A DNA stretch of 64,000 bases. It comes from Flavobacterium sp. CBA20B-1 (GTDB lineage: Bacteria; Bacteroidota; Bacteroidia; Flavobacteriales; Flavobacteriaceae). The DNA is taken from contig NZ_CP092370.1 in the NCBI RefSeq assembly GCF_028473145.1, forward strand, positions 310,001-374,000. The letters are read 5' to 3'. Under the pieces are notes generated by a model that saw only the letters and a list, made by a program, of their open reading frames with translations, was not told the DNA's origin and did no database searches. Of this stretch, positions 25,147-34,024 are shown in pieces; within the stretch, counting starts at the first letter, position 1; every line of letters begins with the position of its first letter. The translations under genes and the position numbers were made by a program.

Positions 25147-27312
25147 TCAGGAAAAACTTATTCTAGTCTTTACTTCATATTATACATCTGTTTACATGTT
25201 GAAGAAACATGCGTTATTAATATCGTACGTGAAACATACAACGAATTTAAAACAACACTGTATTTAGATTTCAAAAAGATATTGCGTGAATTCGGTTTAC
25301 CAAATCCATTTGAAACTGCTAAAGATGTACAATCGTTTTACATCGGTCGCAATCAAATAAATTTCATGGGAGCCGATCAACCAAGTAAGGTGCACGGTGC
25401 AACATCTGACTATTTATATTTTAATGAAGTTCTTACCATTGATCAGGCAGTATTCAAAAACCTTACAATGCGTTGTAATAAGTTTTGGATATCGGATTTT
25501 AACCCGTCTGTAACTGAACATTGGATATTTAATGAAGTAATCACACGTGATGATGTTGGGCATTTACGCTCAACATTCAGAGGTAATCCACATATTCCTA
25601 TTGGTCAAAAAATAGAAATATTAAATTCTGAACCATGGCTTCCAGGATCTTATATTGTTGAAGATGATATTATCAAATGCTTTAATAAGAAAACCGGAAA
25701 AGTTGAGCCAATATCAGATGATAACCAACCGCCTCCGCACCCGAAAAATATCAAGCAGGGTACAGCGAATGAGTTCTACTGGAAAGTATATGGCTTAGGA
25801 TTACGCGGCGCAATGACCGGCGTTATTTTCTCAAATGTTGAGTATGTAACCAAATGGCCAGAAGATATTGCATGGACATATGGTCTTGATTTTGGTTTCA
25901 CTAATGACCCAACCGCATTAACTAGATTTGGTGAAGATGATCAGAATATATGGATTGAACTGTTGCTTTACGAACCAATTGACCATCCAGATGATTTAGA
26001 TACAGCATTTGTTAGCCTCAAGGTTGAAAAAGATATTCCAATTACCGCAGATTCATCTGATAAATACACCGGTGAAAACAAAGGAACTGTTGAAATGGTC
26101 AGATCATTAAAAAAGAAAGGATATGCCATTAAAAAGGTTTCTAAAAACAAAGGTGTTGTCTATTGGATTGGTTCAATGAAAAAAAAGAAAATTCATCTGG
26201 TGATAAGAAATGAGAAGTTAGGAAAGTTCGTAAAGATCGAGCAGCAGAATTACAGATTTAAAGAAGTTAACGGAATACCAATAAACCAACCAATAGATAA
26301 ATACAACCACATGTGGGATAGTTGTTTTGTAGGCGATACATTAGTCAAAACCGATAAAGGGGTAAAATGTATAAAAAACATCGCTATTGGAGATTATGTG
26401 TACACTTCTGGAGGTTTAAATTTGGTAAATCATGTTTTTAAAAACGGAATCAAGAAAGTTAGAAAATACACATTAATTCTCGAAGGTAAAACACTAGAAT
26501 TAGAGTGTACCGAAAATCATAAAATAAAAACAAATAAAGGATGGATAGAGATTTCAAAATTGAAAGAGGGGATGACGGTTTACTTAAACAAGAATTCAAC
26601 GGAAAATGTTACAAACTTTATAAAAACGAACGATACTTTTCAAGAGGGAACAAAAGAATGCATATCGACGTTTGGGAATTCTTTAATGGAAAAATACCCA
26701 AAGGATTTCATGTTCACCATAAAGACAATAACCCGCATAATAACAGAATTGAAAATTTGGAGTTGCTTGAAGGTGCTTTACATATATCAAGGCATACGAA
26801 AGAAAGAGTTCAAACGAATAAAAAATGGTTTGAAGATTTTATTTCAAAAGGTGTTAAGTCAGCAAAAGACTGGCATGGTTCGCCAGAAGGAATTAAATGG
26901 CATAAAGAACATGCAGAGAAATTCAATTTTGGTTCAAAAAAATATGGGCTATCCAAATGCAAATCCTGTAATAAAGAATTTGAAAAGAGTAACATTGACC
27001 ACCAATTTTGCTCAAACAAATGTAAATCAAAGCACAGAAGAGCAATCGGAAGTGATAACGTCACTAAAATATGCCCAAGTTGCAACAAAGAATACACAAC
27101 CAACAAATATAGTAGAGGCAAAACTTGTTCGCTTACATGTAACTGGGCTCTACGAAAGAGAGGTCTTTGATTTGTCTGTTGATAATGAGCACGAATATTT
27201 TGCAAATGGTATTTTAGTTCATAACTGTAGATACGCTCACATGGCATTTAATACACCGCTTACCTTACACCAAACCACCGAAACATTGAATGAATTGGGT
27301 ATTAATTATTAG
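25018..27312 (+). CDS. terL: split-intein C-half + TerL C-fragment containing a second intein
   Basis: 764 residues. Residues 1-43 are an intein C-half ending ILVHN, followed by extein Ser44-GKT, which completes Walker A (EGGAR|SGKT). Then come the ATPase (YLYFNEV Walker B region, WISDFNPS coupling motif) and the nuclease domain, with GLDFGFTNDP (first Asp) and ITADSSDKYTG. After HMWDS, a second intein (residues 436-736) interrupts the last nuclease motif, which continues as CRYAHMAF. Removing both inteins and adding the N-fragment gives 61 + 392 + 28 = 481 residues, a normal TerL size. Neither ATPase nor nuclease centre exists before splicing. Start ATG 25018 overlaps the HNH gene, suggesting coupled translation. 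Confidence 0.93.
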   Translation: MEIDFENIESIKLIDVPIVYDIEVEDNSNFFIETNSEPILVHNSGKTYSSLYFILYICLHVEETCVINIVRETYNEFKTTLYLDFKKILREFGLPNPFETAKDVQSFYIGRNQINFMGADQPSKVHGATSDYLYFNEVLTIDQAVFKNLTMRCNKFWISDFNPSVTEHWIFNEVITRDDVGHLRSTFRGNPHIPIGQKIEILNSEPWLPGSYIVEDDIIKCFNKKTGKVEPISDDNQPPPHPKNIKQGTANEFYWKVYGLGLRGAMTGVIFSNVEYVTKWPEDIAWTYGLDFGFTNDPTALTRFGEDDQNIWIELLLYEPIDHPDDLDTAFVSLKVEKDIPITADSSDKYTGENKGTVEMVRSLKKKGYAIKKVSKNKGVVYWIGSMKKKKIHLVIRNEKLGKFVKIEQQNYRFKEVNGIPINQPIDKYNHMWDSCFVGDTLVKTDKGVKCIKNIAIGDYVYTSGGLNLVNHVFKNGIKKVRKYTLILEGKTLELECTENHKIKTNKGWIEISKLKEGMTVYLNKNSTENVTNFIKTNDTFQEGTKECISTFGNSLMEKYPKDFMFTIKTITRIITELKIWSCLKVLYIYQGIRKKEFKRIKNGLKILFQKVLSQQKTGMVRQKELNGIKNMQRNSILVQKNMGYPNANPVIKNLKRVTLTTNFAQTNVNQSTEEQSEVITSLKYAQVATKNTQPTNIVEAKLVRLHVTGLYEREVFDLSVDNEHEYFANGILVHNCRYAHMAFNTPLTLHQTTETLNELGINY
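26323..27225 (+). other. intein 2 (301 aa, continuous) in TerL nuclease motif
   Basis: Starts with CFVGDTLVKTDKG (Cys at 26323-26325, block A) and continues with LELECTENHKIKT (block B). It ends with VFDLSVDNEHEYFANGILVHN-type blocks F and G at 27225, with +1 Cys (27226). The residues between about 26,600 and 27,130 show no recognisable endonuclease in this frame; that stretch is occupied by an HNH ORF in another frame. There is no stop codon in the intein frame. Confidence 0.9.
26541..27170 (+). CDS. HNH endonuclease nested out of frame inside intein 2
   Basis: A 209-residue frame shifted by -1 (equivalently +2) from terL and fully contained in intein 2. It shows an HNH_3 core (KGFHVHHKDNNPHNNRIENL, then ELL and a His-rich continuation) preceded by a typical N-terminal segment (MHIDVWEFFNGKIP). 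It is followed by two treble-clef/zinc-finger-like units (CKSCNKEF...FCSNKCK and CPSCNKEY...CSLTC). The real start could be ATG 26541 or the internal ATG of MHIDVW near 26660. Its end overlaps intein codons of the C-terminal splicing domain, so the same bases encode both proteins. Confidence 0.88.
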   Translation: MDRDFKIERGDDGLLKQEFNGKCYKLYKNERYFSRGNKRMHIDVWEFFNGKIPKGFHVHHKDNNPHNNRIENLELLEGALHISRHTKERVQTNKKWFEDFISKGVKSAKDWHGSPEGIKWHKEHAEKFNFGSKKYGLSKCKSCNKEFEKSNIDHQFCSNKCKSKHRRAIGSDNVTKICPSCNKEYTTNKYSRGKTCSLTCNWALRKRGL

Positions 27313-27322
27313 TTGTAAAAAC

Positions 27323-28741
27323 ATGGATATTTTAGAATTATTAAAAACAGACATTCAGAAAGCAATTGGTTTTATTGAAAAAAACCAAAAGCATCGTTTA
27401 GAAGCTTATACTTGGGAATATCTAAATAAAGAGTTTAACGGAAATGCAAGAGATTTGCGAAACTCCCAAGTTGGTAGAATTCAAAAAGATAAGATTGTTG
27501 GCACCGGTGAAAAAGCAAAATCGGTTACTGCAATTCGTTTATCTATTCCTTTTGCAAAGAAGATTGTAAATACAGCAGTTGCTTTTGAATTAGGTGAACC
27601 GGTTACTTTGATTGCTGATGAAAAGAACGAGCTATATGATTCGGTTAAAAGCACATGGAAACTGAATAGAATGGATTCTAAACTCCAAGAAGCGTTAAAG
27701 AAAAAGAAATCAGAACTTGAAAGCTGTATTATTTTTCATATTGAAGATGTTCCAAGAGATAAAACATGGATTACTAAGCTATTTACTACCCAAAAGAAAA
27801 GGATAAAATCAAATGTAAAAACTAATAAAGAGGGTAGAATGTATCCTATATTTGACCAATACGGTAATATGCAAATGTTTGTATGGCGTTTTACTTCTAA
27901 AAGTGAGAGCCATTCCGAAATTGATAATATTTGGATTTATACAGATAAAGAACGTATTGATTTAGATAACTCGGTTAACAACACTTATTCAATCACATCT
28001 AGAAAACCGCACGGTTTTGATCGTATTCCAGTTATGTATCTGCAACAAGATTTGCCAGAGTGGGAGGATGTAAAAACAATAATTGACCGTTTTGAAGTTG
28101 CATTGTCAAAGCTTGGAGGTTCAAATGATTATGCAGGTTATCCTTTATTAAAGCTTTACGGTGAGTTGGTATCAATGCCAGACCGCAACGACGATGGAAA
28201 AACTTTACGTTTTCCTATGAAAGAAGTTGACGATACAGGTAAAACAATACATGGTGATGCAGAATTTTTAACTGCAAATAACGCTGCTGAATCCGTTAAA
28301 TTAGAATTGGAAAAACTTTATTCATTAATCCACGCTATGAGTTCAACCCCAGATATCGCTTTTGAAAATCTAAAAGGTTTAGGCGCTATGAGTGGAATTG
28401 CTCTAAAATTAATGTTCCTTGATGCAATAATTAAGGCAAAAATGAATGAAGGAGAAAACAGGACGATGGTTGAACGTTGTTTAAATATCATTGCATCTGG
28501 TACCAAAAAAACAGTTGAAACAAAATTAAGTAAACAAGATCTACTTATTACAGTTCAATTCAATTCCATACTTCCAAATGATTTAAAAGAAGCTGTTGAA
28601 ATTGCTACAAGCGCGGTGAATGGTGGTGTTATGAGCAAAGAAACTGCTGTCGATTATTTAGATATGGTTGAGGATAAAACAGAAGAATTGGATAAAATAA
28701 ATAACGAAAAAAGTATTACAAATGAAAAAGCACCTTTATAG
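27323..28741 (+). CDS. portal protein (SPP1 gp6-like)
   Basis: A 472-residue phage portal protein. It follows terL directly and has the size and layout of the family: N-terminal helical clip region, ETKLSKQDLLITVQFNSILPND near the end and a charged C-terminal crown. The motif ALSKLGGSNDYAGYPLLKLYG is common in Bacteroidota phage portals. ATG 27323 (MDILELL) lies after the terL stop and was preferred to the in-frame ATG 27290, which overlaps terL. It forms the dodecameric ring through which DNA enters the head. Confidence 0.88.
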   Translation: MDILELLKTDIQKAIGFIEKNQKHRLEAYTWEYLNKEFNGNARDLRNSQVGRIQKDKIVGTGEKAKSVTAIRLSIPFAKKIVNTAVAFELGEPVTLIADEKNELYDSVKSTWKLNRMDSKLQEALKKKKSELESCIIFHIEDVPRDKTWITKLFTTQKKRIKSNVKTNKEGRMYPIFDQYGNMQMFVWRFTSKSESHSEIDNIWIYTDKERIDLDNSVNNTYSITSRKPHGFDRIPVMYLQQDLPEWEDVKTIIDRFEVALSKLGGSNDYAGYPLLKLYGELVSMPDRNDDGKTLRFPMKEVDDTGKTIHGDAEFLTANNAAESVKLELEKLYSLIHAMSSTPDIAFENLKGLGAMSGIALKLMFLDAIIKAKMNEGENRTMVERCLNIIASGTKKTVETKLSKQDLLITVQFNSILPNDLKEAVEIATSAVNGGVMSKETAVDYLDMVEDKTEELDKINNEKSITNEKAPL

Positions 28742-28752
28742 GTGTTTTTTTT
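28725..28752 (+). terminator. terminator after the portal gene
   Basis: A-rich plus CACCT arm and AGGTG plus T8 arm with a TTAT loop, overlapping the portal stop codon. It ends late unit 1. Confidence 0.85.
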
Positions 28753-28767
28753 ATTACCATTCTCAAA

Positions 28768-28826
28768 TGTCAATAACTCACTACCTAAAAATTTTTATCT
28801 ACCACAACCGCTAACTAAATTAGATA
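28768..28826 (+). promoter_or_regulatory. putative phage late promoter P2 (scaffold-tape measure unit)
   Basis: TGTCAATAACTCA at 28768 and TTAGATA at 28820, 52 bp apart, 30 bases before ATG 28857. The first 13 bases are identical to P1. Confidence 0.68.
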
Positions 28827-28856
28827 CTGAACATTAAATAACTTAATAACAGTATC

Positions 28857-29480
28857 ATGAACAAAAGACAAAAGATAGCAGGTAGACTTAAGGCACTTTT
28901 CCCTAAGGCTAACTTATCGACTAAAAGGATAGACGTGATTACGGCTAAACTTGAATCTAAAGTATCAGATGATGCAGACGATACGGCAATTGACGAGATT
29001 GTAAATCAAGCTAACGAATTCATGGACTTTGAAGCAATAGCCAAAGAGGACGATAGAGTAAGAACGCTTGAAGCAAATCAAAAAAAAGGTGATGAAGGTG
29101 GAAATCCGCCAAAAGATGATCCTACACCTGAGCCGCCAAAAGATGACACACCTGAATGGGCTAAAGCTTTACTTAGTAAAGTGGATGCTTTAGAAAAAGG
29201 TAAAATCACCGAATCAAAAGCCAATACCGTTGCAGATTTATTCTCAAAATCTGAAATATTGAAAGGACTTCCAGAAAATCAAAAACAATCTTGGTTAAAA
29301 CGTGTGAATTTAGAATCTGAAGATTTAGCTGCTGAAGTAGCATCATTAGAAACTGAATACACCGAACTAAGACAGTCTTTTGCTGATTCAGCAGATTTAG
29401 CTGGCGGCACTTTTAATAAAACCGAGGGTAAAACAGCAGTTGCTGATGCTGATCTAGATGCTGTAATGGGTAGATTGTAG
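28857..29480 (+). CDS. probable scaffold protein
   Basis: A 207-residue, acidic, mostly helical protein between the portal and capsid genes. It has a Pro/Asp-rich linker (PPKDDPTPEPPKDD, about 85-100) and a coiled-coil C-terminal part (LAAEVASLETEYTELRQSF). Position, composition and length fit a capsid scaffolding protein, which would be absent from mature heads. No protease gene is seen nearby. Confidence 0.65.
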   Translation: MNKRQKIAGRLKALFPKANLSTKRIDVITAKLESKVSDDADDTAIDEIVNQANEFMDFEAIAKEDDRVRTLEANQKKGDEGGNPPKDDPTPEPPKDDTPEWAKALLSKVDALEKGKITESKANTVADLFSKSEILKGLPENQKQSWLKRVNLESEDLAAEVASLETEYTELRQSFADSADLAGGTFNKTEGKTAVADADLDAVMGRL

Positions 29481-29498
29481 AATTTAAAACTAATTAAA

Positions 29499-29894
29499 AT
29501 GGGAGTAACTGCTTCATTAAACAATGAAAAACAAGGTTTTGATACAGGGAATGACACTATTGTTATACCTCGTGTAATGGAAACCGTTATCGGTGGTAGG
29601 ACACTAGATACTACAGGTTTTACACCTGAAATTATTAAGGCTGGTACAGTTGTGATTAAAGAAGATTCAACGGGAGACCATAAACCAATGCCGCTAAATA
29701 GTAATGCTGATGCGTATGAAGCTTTACCTGCTGGTCATTCATTTGTTGGCGTGGTAATATCAACCGTTGATGCTAAAAAGCCATTTGTTGGAATCTGTGT
29801 TAGAGGTACAGTAAATGAAATTGCTTCACCATATCCGCCAACAACAGCTATTAAAAATGGACTTGCTCCATTAATTCGTTTCATTAAAGAATAA
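29499..29894 (+). CDS. probable head decoration protein
   Basis: A 131-residue beta-rich protein (VIPRVMETVIGGRTLDTTGF, VVIKEDSTGDHKPMP) immediately before the major capsid gene. Small beta-rich proteins in this position often coat the capsid surface, as lambda gpD does. The family was not recognised with certainty. Confidence 0.6.
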   Translation: MGVTASLNNEKQGFDTGNDTIVIPRVMETVIGGRTLDTTGFTPEIIKAGTVVIKEDSTGDHKPMPLNSNADAYEALPAGHSFVGVVISTVDAKKPFVGICVRGTVNEIASPYPPTTAIKNGLAPLIRFIKE

Positions 29895-29901
29895 ATAAAA
29901 G

Positions 29902-31194
29902 ATGGAAAAGTCAATTTTTGTACACTTAAAAGAATGGTTCGGTAAAATTGTAGGTAAATTATCTGTTTTTACAGATGGTAAGCTAGAAAATGATGGTGAA
30001 GATTACTTACATAAAAAAATGCTTAAAGAAGAGCATTCTGCCGATTTAAGATGGGGGAGTTCTACATACAACAAATCAATTATTAGAGCTGATGTTGTTG
30101 CTATGGATTCTGAATTACCATTAAAAAGACAAGATGCTATTGAAACAGCGTCTGGTGAAATACCAAAACAAGGTATGATGTTTAAGTTGACCGAAAAGCA
30201 ATTATCTGATATTGATACAATGATTGCTAAAGGTATGTCCGTTGTAAATTATGTGAGTAAAATATTTGAACAAGTTAAAAAATCGATACTGGGTATCCAT
30301 GAAAATAACGAATTCATGTTTTTACAAGCGTTATCGACAGGTCAAACATTAATCGAAGATAAAGATAATGTAGGTCTTGGAGTTCGTATTGACTTTGGGT
30401 TTAAAGAAAAAAATAAACACAATGCTTCGAAACCTTGGAGTGATAACACAGCTTTAATAATTGATGATATCAGTCGTGTGATTAAGGCTGCTAAAGCACA
30501 AGGGATAAAGTATAAGGTTTTGATGATTGATGATAGTACATTATCGTACTTATGTGCTAATGATCAAGTAAAAAATCATTTTGCGTTTAATAAAGGTATT
30601 GTAACTGAAGGAGGAACCGTTCCCACACTTAGTGATGAACAATTGATGTCCTTCTTCAAAACTAAATTCAAATTAAACCTTATCGTAGTTGATCGCACTA
30701 TGAACTCAGAAAAGAATGGAATACGTTCTACGCAAACGCCGTGGGAAACAGGTATTGCAACATTCTTACCTTCTGAGAATGTCGGTCGATTAGTATACGG
30801 AACCCTTGCGGAAGAGACAAGAAAAAACACATCGATTTCATACGAAAAAGCTGGTGCTTATATCTTAGTAAAGAAATGGTCTGAAAACAAACCTTTTTCT
30901 GAGTGGACTTCATCAGAGGCTTTATGTTTACCGGTTATTGATAATGGAGGTTTGATTTCTTTATTAGATACCAAAATAGCAAACGTAGAAGATGAACAAA
31001 CAGAAGGTGATGCTAATTTCGACTACAACGGAACAGCATATACAAAAGCTTCAGTAGTTGCAGCAATTAAAGTTGTAAAACCAACATCTACTGTTACAGT
31101 TGATTCAACAGATGCAGCATTAGCGAACATCATTAACAAGTTTAATGAAGAGCAGGTTGCGGTATTTGAAGCTAACATAACCGAAGCTGTGTAA
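29902..31194 (+). CDS. major capsid protein
   Basis: A 430-residue capsid protein, by position and by features shared with HK97-fold/gpE-like capsids of Bacteroidota phages: an N-terminal extension, a long alpha-helix (QLSDIDTMIAKGMSVVNYVSKIFEQV) and a conserved region with YKVLMIDDSTLSYL and LNLIVVDRTMNSEKNG. About 75 C-terminal residues (from DYNGTAYTKASVVAAI) look like a separate added domain. The stop overlaps the next ATG. Confidence 0.82.
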   Translation: MEKSIFVHLKEWFGKIVGKLSVFTDGKLENDGEDYLHKKMLKEEHSADLRWGSSTYNKSIIRADVVAMDSELPLKRQDAIETASGEIPKQGMMFKLTEKQLSDIDTMIAKGMSVVNYVSKIFEQVKKSILGIHENNEFMFLQALSTGQTLIEDKDNVGLGVRIDFGFKEKNKHNASKPWSDNTALIIDDISRVIKAAKAQGIKYKVLMIDDSTLSYLCANDQVKNHFAFNKGIVTEGGTVPTLSDEQLMSFFKTKFKLNLIVVDRTMNSEKNGIRSTQTPWETGIATFLPSENVGRLVYGTLAEETRKNTSISYEKAGAYILVKKWSENKPFSEWTSSEALCLPVIDNGGLISLLDTKIANVEDEQTEGDANFDYNGTAYTKASVVAAIKVVKPTSTVTVDSTDAALANIINKFNEEQVAVFEANITEAV

Positions 31195-31775
31195 TGTATT
31201 CTGAAAGTAGCAAAATATTAATTAGTAAAAGAGTTGGCTGGGATAACCCGGCTGGCTCTTTAATTCCAATTTCTATTAATGAGGAAAATCAAATTGCTAC
31301 TTCCGGCAGACGTGTTAATTCATTTCATCAATTAGCAAATGCTATTAATCTATTTCACACGGTAGATGAAAGCTATTTAAGCGAAAATTATTTTAATGAA
31401 TTGTTAAATGATATTCGTTTACAAGGTGCTATTGAAGTAATGAATAAAATACTCGATCAACATCATTGTTATGATTTTGAATTCGATTACGATAAGAGAA
31501 TTGAGAAGTATCAATCATTATTTGATGAACCTTTGGGCTATGCTTTAGCCATAAAATGCATTGAAACCTTTTTGAGTTCAAACCGCTCAAACTACATTGA
31601 GCGAAATACCAAATTAGGTTTTGAAATGCTTAAAATAGAATTGGAAGGAGTTAAAAACGAGCAAGGTTTTACAATTTCGCAAGGTTTGAATGCAAAATTC
31701 TATTCTTCAATTCGAAAAGCGCAAAAAATATTTTTTCCAGAACCAATTCAAATAATAGGAGGTGCCGAATGGTAA
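31194..31775 (+). CDS. probable head-tail connector (adaptor) protein
   Basis: A 193-residue, largely helical protein directly after the capsid gene, overlapping it by one base and the next gene by seven. Position and size fit the adaptor that sits under the portal. No diagnostic motif was seen. Confidence 0.55.
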   Translation: MYSESSKILISKRVGWDNPAGSLIPISINEENQIATSGRRVNSFHQLANAINLFHTVDESYLSENYFNELLNDIRLQGAIEVMNKILDQHHCYDFEFDYDKRIEKYQSLFDEPLGYALAIKCIETFLSSNRSNYIERNTKLGFEMLKIELEGVKNEQGFTISQGLNAKFYSSIRKAQKIFFPEPIQIIGGAEW

Positions 31776-32275
31776 ATTACGGATTAGATAGAGAGGTTTC
31801 AATCATCAAAAAGCATTTAGAGAAAAAACTAAAATGGCAGAATGTTGATTTTCATGGAAGGGTTTACAAAAACCCAACCAAATCTGATAATGGTAAGATG
31901 ATTCCAGAGATTTATTCAGGTGCTAAAAACTATCAGGAAGTTTTTACAAACGATTTAAAATCGGGTACAGTATTCTTCTCGGATTCTTTTAAGCATACAG
32001 TTGAGAATACTCAACACATGCAAACTGATTTGTCAATCATTTTTATTCTTAACCTTTCTCAATTAAAAGGTGACAATCTTAGAAATGATATCGAAGTGCA
32101 GCATGAAGTTCTTGAACTTTTAGTACAGTTGCCGCAATTCGAATTAGCAGATTTAACTATTGGTTTGAATGCCTTAAATGATTTTGATACTTCTAAAATT
32201 AAATTGAGTGATATGCAGCCTTGGCACATATTCTCAATCACAGGTAAAATAAAATATAACATTAATAATTGTTAG
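31769..32275 (+). CDS. probable head-tail joining or tail completion protein
   Basis: A 168-residue protein with a mixed alpha/beta pattern (FILNLSQLKGDNLRNDIEVQ, HIFSITGKIKYNI). It lies between the adaptor and the tail tube, the usual place of stopper and tail-terminator proteins. The call is made on position. Confidence 0.5.
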   Translation: MVNYGLDREVSIIKKHLEKKLKWQNVDFHGRVYKNPTKSDNGKMIPEIYSGAKNYQEVFTNDLKSGTVFFSDSFKHTVENTQHMQTDLSIIFILNLSQLKGDNLRNDIEVQHEVLELLVQLPQFELADLTIGLNALNDFDTSKIKLSDMQPWHIFSITGKIKYNINNC

Positions 32276-32277
32276 TT

Positions 32278-33156
32278 ATGAATAGACCTTACGTAGAGTG
32301 TGGCTCTAAAAAAACAAGTTTTAAAAATACAGGTGCTAAAAAGCAATGTACATTAAAGAAAACGGTGCGTTATGCCGTTGCGGTAAAAGGTTTTAGTTTT
32401 GATTCTATTGAAGATGCAAAAGACAAAACCAAATGGGATGCAGCTATTGCAGACAAAAAACTATTCCCATTATACGATGCTGAAGAATATGCAGTAGCAG
32501 ACACAGAAGCTGCATATTGGGAAGGTGAAAACACGCGAATTGAAACCACTCCGGCAAAGAAAATTAGAACTTTCCGTTCTATTTTAGGATTGTGTTCTTA
32601 CAACGCTTTAAAATCTTTTGACGGTCAAGAAATGCAAGCTTTCGAGTTTACAACTGATCCTGGTGTAAAGGCGGTTTTAACTGCTGATGGAAAGGTGAAA
32701 GGCCAAACAGTTACGTTGAACGTAGGTAGATTGCAAGATTCTACAGCTGAATTACCACAAAACGCTGTGGTAACAGTAAACTACAAAGATTTTAACGAAC
32801 GTGAGGATATGGGTGCCGATTTACGTCCTGAATGGAGTTACATTGAGTTGTACGGAATTTTCGATGCCTTTGTAAATGTAGTATCTGCTTCATCAACAGA
32901 AATCAAGTTTACAGTAGCTTCAGGTTGCGGTTCTGGCGATGAGCAAGTACACGATTTAGCATCCGGGGATGTTGAGGTTCGTGATGCTTCTGGAGCATTA
33001 GTTACTGTTTCTTTTGTTGCAGCCGATTCAGATGGAGTTTATACAGTTACAGGCACTGGTTTCGCTACCGATTACACAATCGGATTAACAAATGTTGTTA
33101 CGGTGGACGATATGAACTTTGAATCTCCTGAACCAACTAAAATTACAGTTGCATAA
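32278..33156 (+). CDS. major tail tube protein with Ig-like C-terminal domain
   Basis: A 292-residue protein from ATG 32278 (a TTG three codons earlier is possible). The first 130 residues or so match a tail-tube layout (MNRPYVECGSKKTSFKNTG, TFRSILGLCSYNAL). The last 100 residues (ASSTEIKFTVASGCGSGDEQ, VEVRDASGALVTVSF, GVYTVTGTGFATDYTI) look like a surface beta-sandwich of the kind that decorates tail tubes. It overlaps the next ATG by one base. Confidence 0.7.
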   Translation: MNRPYVECGSKKTSFKNTGAKKQCTLKKTVRYAVAVKGFSFDSIEDAKDKTKWDAAIADKKLFPLYDAEEYAVADTEAAYWEGENTRIETTPAKKIRTFRSILGLCSYNALKSFDGQEMQAFEFTTDPGVKAVLTADGKVKGQTVTLNVGRLQDSTAELPQNAVVTVNYKDFNEREDMGADLRPEWSYIELYGIFDAFVNVVSASSTEIKFTVASGCGSGDEQVHDLASGDVEVRDASGALVTVSFVAADSDGVYTVTGTGFATDYTIGLTNVVTVDDMNFESPEPTKITVA

Positions 33157-33371
33157 TGGGCAGCTATAAAGGAATAACATTCGCAGAGGGCTATAATAAG
33201 TCCTTTGCGGATTTTAAAAAAGAGTTTGCTTCAACTCATGTTTTTAAAAATATTCCAGAAAATAAGCGAGAAGCAGAATTAAAAAAGGCTTACCAAATAG
33301 CAACTAAAGCTAATAGAGATGGCAACGCTAAAACAGGCACTAAAGACAGCCAAACAGATCCAGCCAAATAA
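33156..33371 (+). CDS. small phage tail-region protein, function unknown
   Basis: A 71-residue, Lys-rich protein (MGSYKGITFAEGYNKSF...). It is coupled to the tail-tube stop and overlaps the next gene by 53 bases in another frame. It may belong to the tail assembly chaperone group by position. Not recognised. Confidence 0.55.
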   Translation: MGSYKGITFAEGYNKSFADFKKEFASTHVFKNIPENKREAELKKAYQIATKANRDGNAKTGTKDSQTDPAK

Positions 33372-33786
33372 TATTGAAAAGTTTCTTTTTGCAATTATTA
33401 AATCAATTCAAAAAGATATAATCGATGCCAATAAAGACCAATTGTCAAAAGGTAAAGATGTTTATAATAAAACCATTGGTTTGTACTCAAAAGCTACTGA
33501 AGCAATTACCACAAATCAATATTTATTAGGTCAAAGAAAGGATATAAAGAAAGCAGGAACACCTTTCACAGCACAAGAAACAGGTGCTTTTTTCAAAGGT
33601 TTTTACCTTGAAATTGTAGGTGATGCTTTCAGGTTGTTCTCTAAGGATCCTAAAACGTACGAAATACTCGACACTTGGGAATCAGATGCATTATTTGGTT
33701 TGACTGATAACAAATTAAGGGAGATTGTCAGTAATGATATTCTCCCTTTTTTATTAAAAAATATTAGAAATACTTTAAATATTTAA
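33319..33786 (+). CDS. tail-region protein, function unknown
   Basis: A 155-residue protein beginning MATLKQALKTAKQIQPNN. Its start overlaps the previous gene by 53 bases, which is long, but there is no later ATG before the conserved-looking N-terminus. Helical overall, with a hydrophobic end (NDILPFLLKNIRNTLNI). Possibly a virion protein or assembly chaperone (position only). Confidence 0.6.
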   Translation: MATLKQALKTAKQIQPNNIEKFLFAIIKSIQKDIIDANKDQLSKGKDVYNKTIGLYSKATEAITTNQYLLGQRKDIKKAGTPFTAQETGAFFKGFYLEIVGDAFRLFSKDPKTYEILDTWESDALFGLTDNKLREIVSNDILPFLLKNIRNTLNI

Positions 33787-33790
33787 GTAT

Positions 33791-34024
33791 ATGAATCCAG
33801 AAGTTTTACAGATTATAGCACAAATGCTATTAAAAGGGAGAGTTCATAAAGAAGAATTATATCAGTTGAGTAGTTACATACCAGGTATTAATGATTTGTT
33901 AGCATCTTTTATGAAAATAGATGCCCAACAATTATTTGAAAAAACGGATAAAGGTGAAGTTATTACAAATGATATAATTATTCCTCTTTTAGGTATTATA
34001 TATAAAAAAATAAAAGGATTATGA
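33791..34024 (+). CDS. small helical phage protein
   Basis: 77 residues, amphipathic helices (MNPEVLQIIAQMLLKGRVHK), overlapping the next ATG by four bases (ATGA-type coupling). It lies in the position of tail assembly chaperones, between tail tube and tape measure. No slippery frameshift site was evident. Confidence 0.55.
   Translation: MNPEVLQIIAQMLLKGRVHKEELYQLSSYIPGINDLLASFMKIDAQQLFEKTDKGEVITNDIIIPLLGIIYKKIKGL

Noticed and set aside
26810..27247. 145-codon leftward open frame across intein 2
   Set aside because: It lies antisense to the terL/HNH overlap, has no recognisable domain, no promoter and no coupling to a neighbour. Two constrained forward frames leave antisense frames open by chance.
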